This document shows, in pieces, positions 25,114 through 34,905 of a stretch of DNA of 64,000 nucleotides. The stretch is from Gammaproteobacteria bacterium. GTDB lineage: Bacteria > Pseudomonadota > Gammaproteobacteria > Arenicellales > JAANXG01. The stretch's first letter is position 1, and each line of letters begins with the position of its first letter. The stretch covers positions 1 through 64,000 of the forward strand of contig JAHEKE010000020.1 in NCBI GenBank assembly GCA_024638505.1. The letters run 5' to 3'. The position numbers and the translations under genes are program-made. Below the pieces are notes generated by a model. The model did no database searches and was not told the DNA's origin. It saw only the letters and a list, made by a program, of their open reading frames with translations.

Positions 25114-26127
25114 CTATTTCGCGTTCATCAACGCCCGACAGGTATCCAACATCCGATTAGAGAAGCCCCACTCGTTGTCATACCACGAGCATGCCTTAAC
25201 CGTACGCTTGTTCACTACGCGGGTCATGGATTCATCATAAATAGAAGAAGCTGGGTTGTGATTAAAATCAATGGACACTAATGGTTCGCTGTTGTAAGCC
25301 AGTATGCCCCGCAGACGACCGGTTGCAGCATCGCGCATAACCTGATGCACTTCCTCCACGCTGGTGTCCCGAGCAGCTTGGAAAGTAAGGTCGACCAGAG
25401 AAACGTTGATAGTAGGTACGCGCACGGAAAACCCGTCCAGCAGGCCGTTCAGTTCCGGCAGTACCAACCCCACCGCCGCTGCCGCCCCCGTCTTGGTAGG
25501 AATAATGGACTGCGTCGCTGAGCGTGCACGACGCAGATCAGAGTGATACACATCGGTCAACACCTGATCATTGGTGTATGAGTGAATCGTATTCATCAGC
25601 CCCCCCAGCACTCCAATCTCCTCGTGCAGAACCTTAACCATGGGGGCGAGACAGTTTGTTGTACAGGAGGCATTGGATATGACTGTATGGGATGAGCGCA
25701 GCGTATCGTCATTGACTCCGAAAACAATGGTTGCGTCAACATCCTTTCCCCCTGGGGCGGAGATGATGACTTTCTTTGCACCACCACTCAGGTGCGCACT
25801 GGCTTTTTCCTTAGTGGTAAACAAACCGGTGCACTCCATGACGACATCAACGCCTAACTCTCCCCAGGGCAGTTTAGCCGGATCACGCTCTGCTAAAACT
25901 TTCACAGATTCTCCACCGACGCGGAAACCGTTCCCCTCGACCACAACCTCATGACCAAATTTTCCATGGGCGGAGTCGTACTGCAGCAGATGTGCGTTGG
26001 TTTTCGCATCACCCAAATCGTTTACAGCAACCACGTCGAAGTGTTCAGACTGCCCCGATTCGAACATGGCGCGGAACACGTTGCGACCTATACGGCCAAA
26101 ACCGTTTATTGCCACTTTGATAGTCAT
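25114..26127 (-). CDS. gap: Glyceraldehyde-3-phosphate dehydrogenase
   Basis: The 337-residue protein has the NAD-binding [19 protein letters not shown], the catalytic cysteine in [12 protein letters not shown] (about C154), its partner histidine in [11 protein letters not shown], and the C-terminal [14 protein letters not shown]. All residues for catalysis are present. A good GGAGAG ribosome-binding site precedes the ATG. With pgk and pyk downstream and tkt upstream it forms a central carbon unit. Erythrose-4-phosphate dehydrogenase activity cannot be excluded by sequence but is less likely in this context. Confidence 0.95.
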   Translation of the reverse strand: MTIKVAINGFGRIGRNVFRAMFESGQSEHFDVVAVNDLGDAKTNAHLLQYDSAHGKFGHEVVVEGNGFRVGGESVKVLAERDPAKLPWGELGVDVVMECTGLFTTKEKASAHLSGGAKKVIISAPGGKDVDATIVFGVNDDTLRSSHTVISNASCTTNCLAPMVKVLHEEIGVLGGLMNTIHSYTNDQVLTDVYHSDLRRARSATQSIIPTKTGAAAAVGLVLPELNGLLDGFSVRVPTINVSLVDLTFQAARDTSVEEVHQVMRDAATGRLRGILAYNSEPLVSIDFNHNPASSIYDESMTRVVNKRTVKACSWYDNEWGFSNRMLDTCRALMNAK

Positions 26128-26261
26128 TTACAACTCTCCTTCAATCATAATACGTAACCATACAATGCATAACTCGCCGCTCGCGGGGCGACCTAAAGAA
26201 GTTTGGACTACAACCCCCGTAGAGAGAGGACACCCGGTTTTATTGGGCATAGTGTAACTGC

Positions 26262-28277
26262 TCAGTTGTCGAGCATTTCGCCAATAACTGACGCCACGTT
26301 GTCTACGGTAAACCCAAAATATTCGAACACATCTGGAGCCGGTGCCGATGCTCCAAAAGAGTTCATACCGATAATCCTTCCAGCGAGGCCGACATACTTG
26401 CGCCAGAAATCTGAGATGCCGGCCTCGATAGCGATTCTTCTGTGAACCGATGCCGGCAATACCCATTCCTTGTAGTCATTACCCTGTGCGTCAAATACAT
26501 CTGTGCTGGGCATAGATACCACCCGCACTCGTCCCGGGAACTGCCTTGCTGCCGTCACTGCAAGTTCGACCTCAGAGCCCGTTGCAATCAAAATGACTGA
26601 TGGTTCTGTTTCTGTGTCAACCAGGATGTAGCCACCTTTGTGAATATCGTCTATCTGCTTGGCGCTGCGGGCCTGATGCGCAACACTCTGTCTGCTGAAC
26701 AACAGCGCGGTCGGCCCAGCGGGACGTTCGATGGCGCACTTCCAGGCAACAGCACTCTCCACCGCATCGCAGGGGCGCCAGACGGAAATATTGGGAATCA
26801 GACGTAAACTTGCGGCTTGCTCTATGGGCTGATGTGTCGGGCCATCTTCGCCTAAGCCGATGGAGTCATGGGTGTAAACGAATATGCTTTTTATCTTCAT
26901 CAGCGCCGCCATGCGTACTGCATTGCGCGCATAGTCCGAAAAAACGAGGAAGGTTCCGCCATAGGGAATGAACCCGCCGTGCAGCGCGATGCCGTTCATG
27001 ATCGCCGACATGGCGAATTCACGCACTCCATAGTGGATGTAATTAGCATCTGTATGGTTTGCGCTAAGCACCTTTGATCCAGACCACTTTGTGTTATTAG
27101 AGCCAGTCAGGTCGGCTGATCCACCGATCATCTCCGGCAGCACAGCGGCATAAGCGTCGAGACAGGCCTGCGAGGACTTTCGCGTGGCATCTTTTTTCTC
27201 AGCCGCGCTGGTCTTATTAATAAAAGCGGTACACGCGCCTTCCCATTCGGCAGGAAGATCCCCGTCGATTCGTCTTTGCAATTCCTGCGCGGGTTGCGGA
27301 TAGGCAGCCCGGTAGCTGTCAAAGCGTCTGCTCCATGCCGCTTCCAGACTGGCTCCGCGTGCTGTGGCGTCCCAGGACGCGTAGATCTCATCGGGAATAA
27401 AAAATGGGGCGTGACCCCATCCAATGGTTTCACGAACCAGAGCCACCTCATCCTCTCCAAGCGCAGCGCCATGTGCGCTCTCCGAGCCCTGCTTGTTTGG
27501 CGAACCCCAGCCAATCACGGTTTTACAGCAAATCAATGATGGCCTGCCGTCATCTGATCTGGCGCTTTGTATGGCGCGGTGCACGCTGTCCGGGTCATGT
27601 CCATCGACATTACGGATTACCTGCCAACCATAAGATTCGAACCTAGCTGGCGTATCGTCGGTAAACCAACCCGCCACAGCACCATCGATGGAAACACCGT
27701 TGTCATCCCAAAAAGCAATCAGTTTGCTCAAACACAACGTGCCGGCCAAAGAACAGGCCTCGTGCGAAATGCCCTCCATCAGACAACCATCACCCAAAAA
27801 GGTATAGGTGTAATGATCAACTACCGTATGCTCCGGCCGGTTAAAGCGTGCAGCAAGAATTTGCTCCGCGATAGCCATGCCGACAGCGTTAGCCAGTCCT
27901 TGCCCCAGCGGTCCCGTAGTAGTCTCTACGCCCGGGGTATCACCATACTCCGGATGGCCCGGCGTCTTGGCGTGAAGCTGCCTGAAATTCTTAATCTCCT
28001 CCATGTCCAGTCCGTAGCCGGTCAAATGCAGCAGGGAGTAAAGCAGCATCGAGCCGTGGCCGTTGGATACGACAAACCGGTCACGATCAAACCAGCTGGG
28101 ATTTGCTGGGTTGTGATTTAAAAAATCCGCCCACAGCACCTGCGCAATATCCGCCATGCCCAGCGGCATGCCTGGATGCCCCGAGTTTGCCTTCTGCACA
28201 GCATCCATGCTGAGTGCCCGGATAGCGTTGGCCAGTTCCCGCCTTGAAACTGACACGGGCTCAGGATTTAGCGTCAT
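26262..28277 (-). CDS. tkt: Transketolase
   Basis: This 671-residue thiamine diphosphate enzyme has the cofactor motif [20 protein letters not shown] and the DNGVSIDG metal segment. The N-terminal [19 protein letters not shown] and the C-terminal [19 protein letters not shown] histidine segment are also present. It moves two-carbon units between sugar phosphates in the pentose phosphate pathway. It is followed by gap at 134 bp. Length is typical of bacterial transketolase (about 660-670 residues). Confidence 0.96.
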   Translation of the reverse strand: MTLNPEPVSVSRRELANAIRALSMDAVQKANSGHPGMPLGMADIAQVLWADFLNHNPANPSWFDRDRFVVSNGHGSMLLYSLLHLTGYGLDMEEIKNFRQLHAKTPGHPEYGDTPGVETTTGPLGQGLANAVGMAIAEQILAARFNRPEHTVVDHYTYTFLGDGCLMEGISHEACSLAGTLCLSKLIAFWDDNGVSIDGAVAGWFTDDTPARFESYGWQVIRNVDGHDPDSVHRAIQSARSDDGRPSLICCKTVIGWGSPNKQGSESAHGAALGEDEVALVRETIGWGHAPFFIPDEIYASWDATARGASLEAAWSRRFDSYRAAYPQPAQELQRRIDGDLPAEWEGACTAFINKTSAAEKKDATRKSSQACLDAYAAVLPEMIGGSADLTGSNNTKWSGSKVLSANHTDANYIHYGVREFAMSAIMNGIALHGGFIPYGGTFLVFSDYARNAVRMAALMKIKSIFVYTHDSIGLGEDGPTHQPIEQAASLRLIPNISVWRPCDAVESAVAWKCAIERPAGPTALLFSRQSVAHQARSAKQIDDIHKGGYILVDTETEPSVILIATGSEVELAVTAARQFPGRVRVVSMPSTDVFDAQGNDYKEWVLPASVHRRIAIEAGISDFWRKYVGLAGRIIGMNSFGASAPAPDVFEYFGFTVDNVASVIGEMLDN

Positions 28278-28346
28278 TAAGCAATTTCCCTGGTTGATGA
28301 GCAGACCGTTACAAGTCGTAGTGGTTAAGGTGACAAACCCCGGCGT

Positions 28347-29198
28347 TCAATTTTTAGAGGTGGCAGTATTCGTATTGATGAGCAGGTTGTACAAGTCAGC
28401 ACGATCATGAATCCACGAAAGCCAATCGTCCAGCAGCGCCGGGTTGCTGGCGGCCACAACTGATATTTTCCGGCTTTTGTACTGGTCTTCGCTTGGGATT
28501 TGACATCCGTCGAGGGTTACAGCGCGACCGCCAGCTTCGCACAATATCAGGCTGCCGGCCGCATAGTCCCACAATCTCTGGCCGCCGTGCAGGTATAGCT
28601 GAAATCTGTTTGCCGCCAGCCAACACCACTCCAGAACGCAGGCCCCAAGATTACGCTGTGACTTATATGGCGGCCGCGCCACGAGGTGCTCCGCTAGGGT
28701 ACGTGCCAGCCGCTTAAAGTCAACACAGGCTATGCAGTGCAAACTCCGTGCGGTTTGTGTAGTGCGTAAAATTGCCCCATTCAGCGACGCGCCACTTCCC
28801 AGGGTAGCGGTGAAACATTCGCTTCTTACTGGATCAAATATCACGCCCAATCTGGATCTCCCCTGTTCAATCAGAGCCAAAGAAACACCATAAAAAGGCA
28901 GGCCAGAAGTATAGTTAGTTGTACCATCCAGCGGATCGAGACACCAAAACAGATCGGCTTCGTGCAACACTGCGTTGCGCTCCGCGTCGGTCATCTCTTC
29001 GCCCAGCAGCGGAATTTGTGGCCATTTTGCACGCAACAGGGACTGCAGTCGATGCTGCACGTCCAGATCACATTTGGTAACGAAGCTGCCGTCGCGCTTA
29101 ATCTCTACCGTAGACCGAAAGTCCCTGGTAAGCGTCGCCTGCCCCACCTGGCGCACAGCCTGGGCCACGTCGTCGACGGCTGGGTATGAGAAAGACAT
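28347..29198 (-). CDS. Inositol monophosphatase family phosphatase
   Basis: The ATG at 29198 is preferred over an adjacent TTG, giving 283 residues. The family's metal-binding motifs are clear: LLGEEMTD, the DPLDGTTNYTSGLPFYG signature, and LWDYAAGSLILCEAGG near the C-terminus. Members include SuhB, CysQ (PAP phosphatase) and some bacterial fructose-1,6-bisphosphatases. It differs from the housekeeping SuhB in the N-terminal region. It lies just upstream of tkt-gap-pgk-pyk and so may act on a sugar bisphosphate, but that is inference. The C-terminal 'LLINTNTATSKN' is unremarkable. Confidence 0.8.
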   Translation of the reverse strand: MSFSYPAVDDVAQAVRQVGQATLTRDFRSTVEIKRDGSFVTKCDLDVQHRLQSLLRAKWPQIPLLGEEMTDAERNAVLHEADLFWCLDPLDGTTNYTSGLPFYGVSLALIEQGRSRLGVIFDPVRSECFTATLGSGASLNGAILRTTQTARSLHCIACVDFKRLARTLAEHLVARPPYKSQRNLGACVLEWCWLAANRFQLYLHGGQRLWDYAAGSLILCEAGGRAVTLDGCQIPSEDQYKSRKISVVAASNPALLDDWLSWIHDRADLYNLLINTNTATSKN

Positions 29199-29238
29199 CA
29201 AAAAATCCGCTGAAATAACACCCTTGCAATTAAGGCAG

Positions 29239-29266
29239 ATTGTAAACTGAAGTCCGGCTTAGGCAA
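29239..29266 (-). promoter_or_regulatory. Candidate promoter of the phosphatase-tkt unit
   Basis: On the minus strand TTGCCT (29266-29261) and TACAAT (29244-29239) are 16 bp apart, four and five matches to the consensus respectively. They lie about 40 bp before the phosphatase start. Confidence 0.55.
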
Positions 29267-29319
29267 ACTGCGCTAACCCGCGACGCGATGGTAATTTAAC
29301 GGCGTCCATCAAACAATAC

Positions 29320-29347
29320 AAAATACTCAAGTTAGAAAGCGTATTTT
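29320..29347 (-). terminator. Weak A+T-rich hairpin after chpA
   Basis: AAAATAC (29347-29341 region on the minus strand) pairs with GTATTTT (29326-29320) about 65 nt past the chpA stop. The stem is only seven pairs, mostly A-T, and ends in T residues. It may be a weak terminator for the pil-chp operon. Confidence 0.25.
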
Positions 29348-29411
29348 ACCGGGCAACCATAATGCCAACGGAGCCCTGGCATAGCTCGCCGCAGTTCCGC
29401 TCAATCCTGCA

Positions 29412-32400
29412 TTAACTGGCATTGGAATGAGACAGAAACGCCTCCACGTGCGCAACCAGCTCATCTTCTTGATACGGTTTGGTGAGGTATCCATTGGCGC
29501 CCAAAGCAATGGCTTTGTCCTTGTGCTTCGCGCCTGCCCGGGAGGTGATAATCACGATAGGTATATGTTTGGTCGCTGCGTTGCTTCTTACGTGCTGGGT
29601 TAATTCATACCCATCCATCCGCGGCATCTCGATATCAACCAGCATTAAATCCGGCAGCCTCTTGTTTATTTGTTCCAGCGCATCCAGACCGTCTTTCGCC
29701 ATCACTACCTCCATCCCGTGGCGAGACAAGTTTCGCGCAGTGACTTTACGCACGGTAAGTGAGTCATCAACAACCATAACCACAGGCAGATTCTGTACTT
29801 TCACCAAAGCAGCACTGTCTGTAACGCCCTCACGCTCATCCGCCAGCCAGATCTCAGCCAAATCCAGAATAAGCACCACCGTGCCGTCGCCGCGGATGGT
29901 TGCTCCGGCTATGCCATCCAAATGAGCAATATGGCTGCCCAGAGACTTAACTACTACCTCCTGGGTTGCCAGCAGCCTGGATACCCTTACCGCCACTTCC
30001 CGCGCCCCCATTCGGACGATCAACAGTGGAACACGGTCTTCCTGTTCAGGTTCTGTTTGCTCAGAGAGGTGTAGGCGCTTGGCCAGGTTTATCAGCGGAT
30101 AGACTTTACCGTCCCGTTCAAACAGTGCCTGACCTTGGGTAGACATTGACTCCAGCTCCTCAGTGTCCACTTTCAATACGTTTTGTATAGCATTTAAGGG
30201 AACCGCAAATTCCTGCACGCCGCAGCGGACGAATATTGCCTGGGTGATTGATAGTGACAGCGGTAAACTGATGATAAATGTCGCTCCCTTTCCTGGTTCG
30301 CTCTCTACACTGATGCTGCCGCCTAGACGACGCACCGCGTTGTGCACGACATCCATTCCCACACCCCGACCAGACAGCTGCGTGACCTCTGCAGTTGTGG
30401 TGAATCCCGGCAGAACAATGAGTTGAATTATTTCCTGATCCGACAGCGTTTCTCGATCCCGCACCAATCCGCTGCTTATGGCTTTAGTTCGAATCTCATC
30501 CACGTCCAAACCGGTACCGTCATCGCTGAAGCGGATGACCGCTTCATTTCCCTGCTGTTTGCAATCTATGACTATGGAGCCTGCTCTCGGTTTTCCCTCT
30601 GCCTCCCTTTGCGCAGGATCTTCAATACCATGGTACAGTGCGTTTCTGATCATGTGCTCCAATGCCTCTGACATTCCGTCCAGCACTTTGCGATCTATCT
30701 CTACGCCACCACCGGTAATTCTTAAATCAGCTTCCTTTCCCAACTCGCGCGCCGTTTGTCGAACCTGATGCCTGAGGCGCGGAGTTAATGTTGAAAAGGG
30801 CACCAGCCGGGTGCTCATCAACCCATCCTGCAATTCTGCGCTAAGCTGTGCCTGCTGCCGCAGCACGCTTTCGCTGCGGTGGACGAATTGGTTAATTTCA
30901 GTCTGAATAGCAACGAGATCGTCCAGACTTTCAGACAAGCTGCGAGATAATTGCTGCAACTCCGTATATCGATCGAACTCTAAAGGATCGAACTCACTAT
31001 TATCGGACGCACCATCCAGCTCCATATGGCGCCGTGCGCGGGATCTTATCTGGCTGTCGGCCTGCAGATCGAGTCGTTTCAACTGGTCAGTGAAGCGCAT
31101 GACGTTATTGCCAAGTTCGCCCAAATTAGCCTTAAGTGCTCCTAACTGTTCCTGCAGCTGCGCCCGCGTAATGCTCACCTCACCGGCATAGTTAACCAGT
31201 TTATCTAGAACATCCGAGTTAACCCGCAATACGTTGCGTGCTGACTCAGCCCGCTTATCATCGTCATCGAGCTCCATACTCAAGCCCGCACTGACCGCTG
31301 TTGGTAGCGGGCTAATCAGATCCGCTTCGTTTACAGCTGCTCCTTCTTCTTTTTCTATTTCTTCTATCGCTTGCACAATGTCGCCGCTCGACGGCGACGG
31401 CGGCCCGTGCACTGTATCCTGCGGGTTAACCATTTGAGAAACACGCTGGAGTAATTCATTGGCAGCGCTTATCGGCCGGCCCTGATCCACTTGGCTAACC
31501 ATCTCGGACAAGGTGTCGTGCGCTTCCTCAAGCAAAGTCTGTAAATCGGTTTTGCCTATAGATAACCCTTTTTCATTCTTTTCCAGCAAAGTTTCTGTCT
31601 GGTGGCTGAGATCACCAATAACATCGAACCCAGCGGCAAAGGCGCTCCCCTTTAATGTATGCAAATCTCTCTTGATCTTTGGGATGAATTTGTTGGCGTC
31701 ACCATCTTCGCGCCACTGTTCAAGTGCGCTGTTAATTCGGGTCAATACGTCTATCGACTCTTCGCAAAAAATATCTTTCAGGTCGAAAGCACCCTCATCG
31801 GTGACGACAGTCTCATCATTCGTTGCCGCGGGCGCTTCGCGGGTCTCCGCTTTTCTTTCAGTCGCCGACATCAGCTCACCCAGCACGGTTATGTTGTCGT
31901 GGGAGGATACACTTTGTACCGACGCATTCGAGATCGCCTGACCCAGGCTGTCGAATTCTCCACGCAGGGTAGCTGGAAATGTCCGGTCAGCGTTTAGCCG
32001 GTCCAGGACTTTTGCCGACAACACCGCGGCTTTGTCGAGTAAATCCAATTCACTCTGGTCGAGCAAAACACCTCTGGTCTGCATTTCGTTGAGGTGTTCG
32101 TCCAACGCTAAAAATACGTTCGACATCTCGACCAGATGCAGTGACCGAGAGCTGCCGCGCAGGGTATGCACCGCGCGCAGCAATTCTGCTGAAGCCGAGG
32201 TAGATTTTTCTCTGATAAATTTTCGGATTATGGCGATATGCCCAAGCGTCTCTTGCGTAAAAATGCGAACTACAGTGTCATCGAGTACGGACCCAGGCGG
32301 TACTTCCGAATATTTCTTCTCTAATCCCAATGCATCTGCCGCAGCCCCCCGCTCGACCTGTCGCGGTCGCAGGGCCTCCACTTTGGCCGCGCTATCCTCT

Positions 32401-34874
32401 ACCGCCCGCCCTTCATCTTCGCCGGCGGCAAGCAGTTCCTGCGCGCGGGCCTGCCAGGGCTCGAGATCGAAATAGGCAGCGCCGAAGCCGCTATCCCGCA
32501 GCAATTCCGTAATGGCTAGATTAGCGTCAGCGATCAGGGAAAGCAGCTCCTCAGAACAGTCAAGCTTTTTATCCAGCACCTGGTTGAGCAGGTTTTCCAC
32601 GGTCCAGGCCAACTCTGCAAACGGGCCCACGTTCGCCGTCCTTCCGCTTCCTTTAAGCGTATGAAACTGCCTGCGCAGATCCGTTAAAACAGATTCGTTT
32701 GTTGTGTCGTTGCGCCAAACAGCAAACAGTTGACCTATATTGTCCGCGCACTCCTCTGCTTCTTCTCTGAAAATCTCCAGAATCTCCGGCTGTACTTCTG
32801 CCTGCTCGACAACATGACCGGGCTCGGAGACCTTTGCTTCGGTACCACTGAGGACGCTTTTATCTGGCACAAGCTCCTGTAATGTGCGCAGTGAGCGCCG
32901 CAGAGTCTGGCCAATCTCTTTTGAGAAGAAAGACGGATCCTCCGTGATGATATCCAGCAGGTTATTCATTTCCCGCGCAATATGTCGAGGTTTTGGTTGA
33001 TTTCTAACACTGGCTACAGCCGAGATGTCTTTAAGGGTCCGGCGCAGTGCCTTGAAGGCGTTATAGTTGGCGTTATCCGCTAACCAGGCCTCCAGGCTTT
33101 CATTGAGGGTCGCCAACGTACCCTGGGCATCGAAATCTGCCAACTCTCTTTCGGTTAAAACATCTTCCAGATCCTGTATAGCCCGCTCAACGATTTCGTT
33201 GCTGTAGGGACGATCGTTCTCAAGTCCCTCAACAAAAGATTGGGCCGTCACCACGGCCACCGCTAGCGAATCGACCAGAGAATGGCTGGGTTCCATCTCA
33301 TGCTTGATGAGCTTCTGCACATAGTCACCAGCGGTTGCCAACATGTCTGCGGCTTTATACTGGCCGATCATCTGCAGTGTGCCCTGGACTTGAGCGAGAT
33401 TTTTTGGGACCGGTTCCAGCACAAAAGTCTGCTCAGGTTTCTTGGAAAAGGACTCTAATGCCTCCTCTGCCGACTGCAGGTTTACGTAAATTTCGTTCGC
33501 TACTGCGGGCAGTAAACTTTTCACATTCGCCGCGGTGAAATTAGCTGACTTCAACTCAGCGATGTCTACCGAGTCGGCGCTGATTCGCCTTAAGCTACTT
33601 AGCGCCTTCACTTTTTCATTCAACGAATTCAGCCAATCCGCGGCGGATTCGTTGTCCTGTTTCAGCAACTCCTCCAGGAACAAAAGTGATTCGGCAACCT
33701 GCAGCGCTATGGCGTGCTCGTCAATACCCTCCGCTTTCGTTCCGGTTAGCTGCAGCGTATCTCCAATTTCTGATATCAGTTCGGTCAAACCCGGCGGGCC
33801 CTTATGCTGCACAAATGCAGCAATGCTTTTTAAATCGTTGGTTATCCGACGTAATTGATCCGCATCGCGCTGACCACCTTCGAAGTAGTCCGTGACCTGA
33901 TCCTTCACCGAGCGCAGCTCAGTCTCCAATTCTCCGCGCAATGACTGCGGTATCAACTGTTGGTCATCAAGCTCTGCTTCCCCAGACAACATCTCGTTCA
34001 AACTGAAGGCACGCTGAATCTCTAACACTAAATCCTGCTTGGACTTGGAATGACCGATGTCATAGAGCATCTGTTTGATCAGGTTCTCGTCCCTTTCCTT
34101 GGCTAACGCGGCCTCCCCACCTTCAATCAGCCTGCGCAGCATCTGATCTAAACGCGCCGGTATGTGCTTTTGCACAGCATCTGACTGACTGGGTTCATCA
34201 GCCAAAACGGCGAGGTGCGCTCGCGCAACCCACCACAGCTGCGCAACGCTATTGAAACGTGCGATGTTCTGCAGCTGTTCGGTTAAGTCAGCGATGGCCC
34301 GCAAATCGTCTTTGTTTACATGGCGCAACCATTGCAATAAGAGTGACTGAAATTTTCTACGGATCCCGGCAACGCGCTCTTTATATTGTTCCGTACTCAG
34401 CTTCTCGGGTTTCAGTGGTCTTGGCGGATAAACTTCGAGATCGGGGCTAAATATCGAAAAAACTTCCAGCGGAGCCTCACCGCGTGCTTGCCGTAACTCA
34501 TTCATCAGCGCTAGATTTCGCACCGGTACATCCGACATCCCTTTCTGCAGATTTTCAAGATAAGAAGAGAGATCTAGCAAGCTGGAATCCAGCAAAGAAG
34601 TCGCTCTGTCAGCATCACAACCCGCACCATTTTGAATCATTACGTCAGCCAGGCACTCCGCCTCACGCGCCAGCATCGCGGCGCCGTCCAGCTCTACCAT
34701 TTGCAGGGTGCCTACAACCTGATGCAGGTGGTTAACGTAGATTCTGAGCGGAGTTAGATCATTCTTGCCTGATGCAAAGTCACTTATGGCCTCCCGCGCC
34801 TGACTCAGGTTTTGATCAATTTCCGTTTTGACCCAATCTAAAGTACCGGATTCGACCGTACCAACACTAGTCAT
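29412..34874 (-). CDS. chpA: Hybrid chemotaxis histidine kinase ChpA (type IV pilus Chp system)
   Basis: This 1820-residue protein is a CheA-like kinase with many phosphotransfer modules. Three canonical Hpt motifs are visible: FHTLKGSGR (H738), VHTLRGSSR (H903) and LHTLKGSAF (H1072). Degenerate Hpt-like segments lie earlier, such as HQVVGTLQM near residue 50. The kinase core has an N-box HMIRNALYHG, DDGTGLD and GRGVGMDVV. A CheW-like domain and a C-terminal receiver follow, with VVDDSLTVR, phosphoacceptor D1747 and the TKPYQ lysine. It would phosphorylate PilG and PilH in response to PilJ. P. aeruginosa ChpA is longer (about 2470 residues), so this version has fewer modules. Confidence 0.95.
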   Translation of the reverse strand: MTSVGTVESGTLDWVKTEIDQNLSQAREAISDFASGKNDLTPLRIYVNHLHQVVGTLQMVELDGAAMLAREAECLADVMIQNGAGCDADRATSLLDSSLLDLSSYLENLQKGMSDVPVRNLALMNELRQARGEAPLEVFSIFSPDLEVYPPRPLKPEKLSTEQYKERVAGIRRKFQSLLLQWLRHVNKDDLRAIADLTEQLQNIARFNSVAQLWWVARAHLAVLADEPSQSDAVQKHIPARLDQMLRRLIEGGEAALAKERDENLIKQMLYDIGHSKSKQDLVLEIQRAFSLNEMLSGEAELDDQQLIPQSLRGELETELRSVKDQVTDYFEGGQRDADQLRRITNDLKSIAAFVQHKGPPGLTELISEIGDTLQLTGTKAEGIDEHAIALQVAESLLFLEELLKQDNESAADWLNSLNEKVKALSSLRRISADSVDIAELKSANFTAANVKSLLPAVANEIYVNLQSAEEALESFSKKPEQTFVLEPVPKNLAQVQGTLQMIGQYKAADMLATAGDYVQKLIKHEMEPSHSLVDSLAVAVVTAQSFVEGLENDRPYSNEIVERAIQDLEDVLTERELADFDAQGTLATLNESLEAWLADNANYNAFKALRRTLKDISAVASVRNQPKPRHIAREMNNLLDIITEDPSFFSKEIGQTLRRSLRTLQELVPDKSVLSGTEAKVSEPGHVVEQAEVQPEILEIFREEAEECADNIGQLFAVWRNDTTNESVLTDLRRQFHTLKGSGRTANVGPFAELAWTVENLLNQVLDKKLDCSEELLSLIADANLAITELLRDSGFGAAYFDLEPWQARAQELLAAGEDEGRAVEDSAAKVEALRPRQVERGAAADALGLEKKYSEVPPGSVLDDTVVRIFTQETLGHIAIIRKFIREKSTSASAELLRAVHTLRGSSRSLHLVEMSNVFLALDEHLNEMQTRGVLLDQSELDLLDKAAVLSAKVLDRLNADRTFPATLRGEFDSLGQAISNASVQSVSSHDNITVLGELMSATERKAETREAPAATNDETVVTDEGAFDLKDIFCEESIDVLTRINSALEQWREDGDANKFIPKIKRDLHTLKGSAFAAGFDVIGDLSHQTETLLEKNEKGLSIGKTDLQTLLEEAHDTLSEMVSQVDQGRPISAANELLQRVSQMVNPQDTVHGPPSPSSGDIVQAIEEIEKEEGAAVNEADLISPLPTAVSAGLSMELDDDDKRAESARNVLRVNSDVLDKLVNYAGEVSITRAQLQEQLGALKANLGELGNNVMRFTDQLKRLDLQADSQIRSRARRHMELDGASDNSEFDPLEFDRYTELQQLSRSLSESLDDLVAIQTEINQFVHRSESVLRQQAQLSAELQDGLMSTRLVPFSTLTPRLRHQVRQTARELGKEADLRITGGGVEIDRKVLDGMSEALEHMIRNALYHGIEDPAQREAEGKPRAGSIVIDCKQQGNEAVIRFSDDGTGLDVDEIRTKAISSGLVRDRETLSDQEIIQLIVLPGFTTTAEVTQLSGRGVGMDVVHNAVRRLGGSISVESEPGKGATFIISLPLSLSITQAIFVRCGVQEFAVPLNAIQNVLKVDTEELESMSTQGQALFERDGKVYPLINLAKRLHLSEQTEPEQEDRVPLLIVRMGAREVAVRVSRLLATQEVVVKSLGSHIAHLDGIAGATIRGDGTVVLILDLAEIWLADEREGVTDSAALVKVQNLPVVMVVDDSLTVRKVTARNLSRHGMEVVMAKDGLDALEQINKRLPDLMLVDIEMPRMDGYELTQHVRSNAATKHIPIVIITSRAGAKHKDKAIALGANGYLTKPYQEDELVAHVEAFLSHSNAS

Positions 34875-34905
34875 AGCTCATCTATCAATCGTGCGAATAC
34901 CTGGA

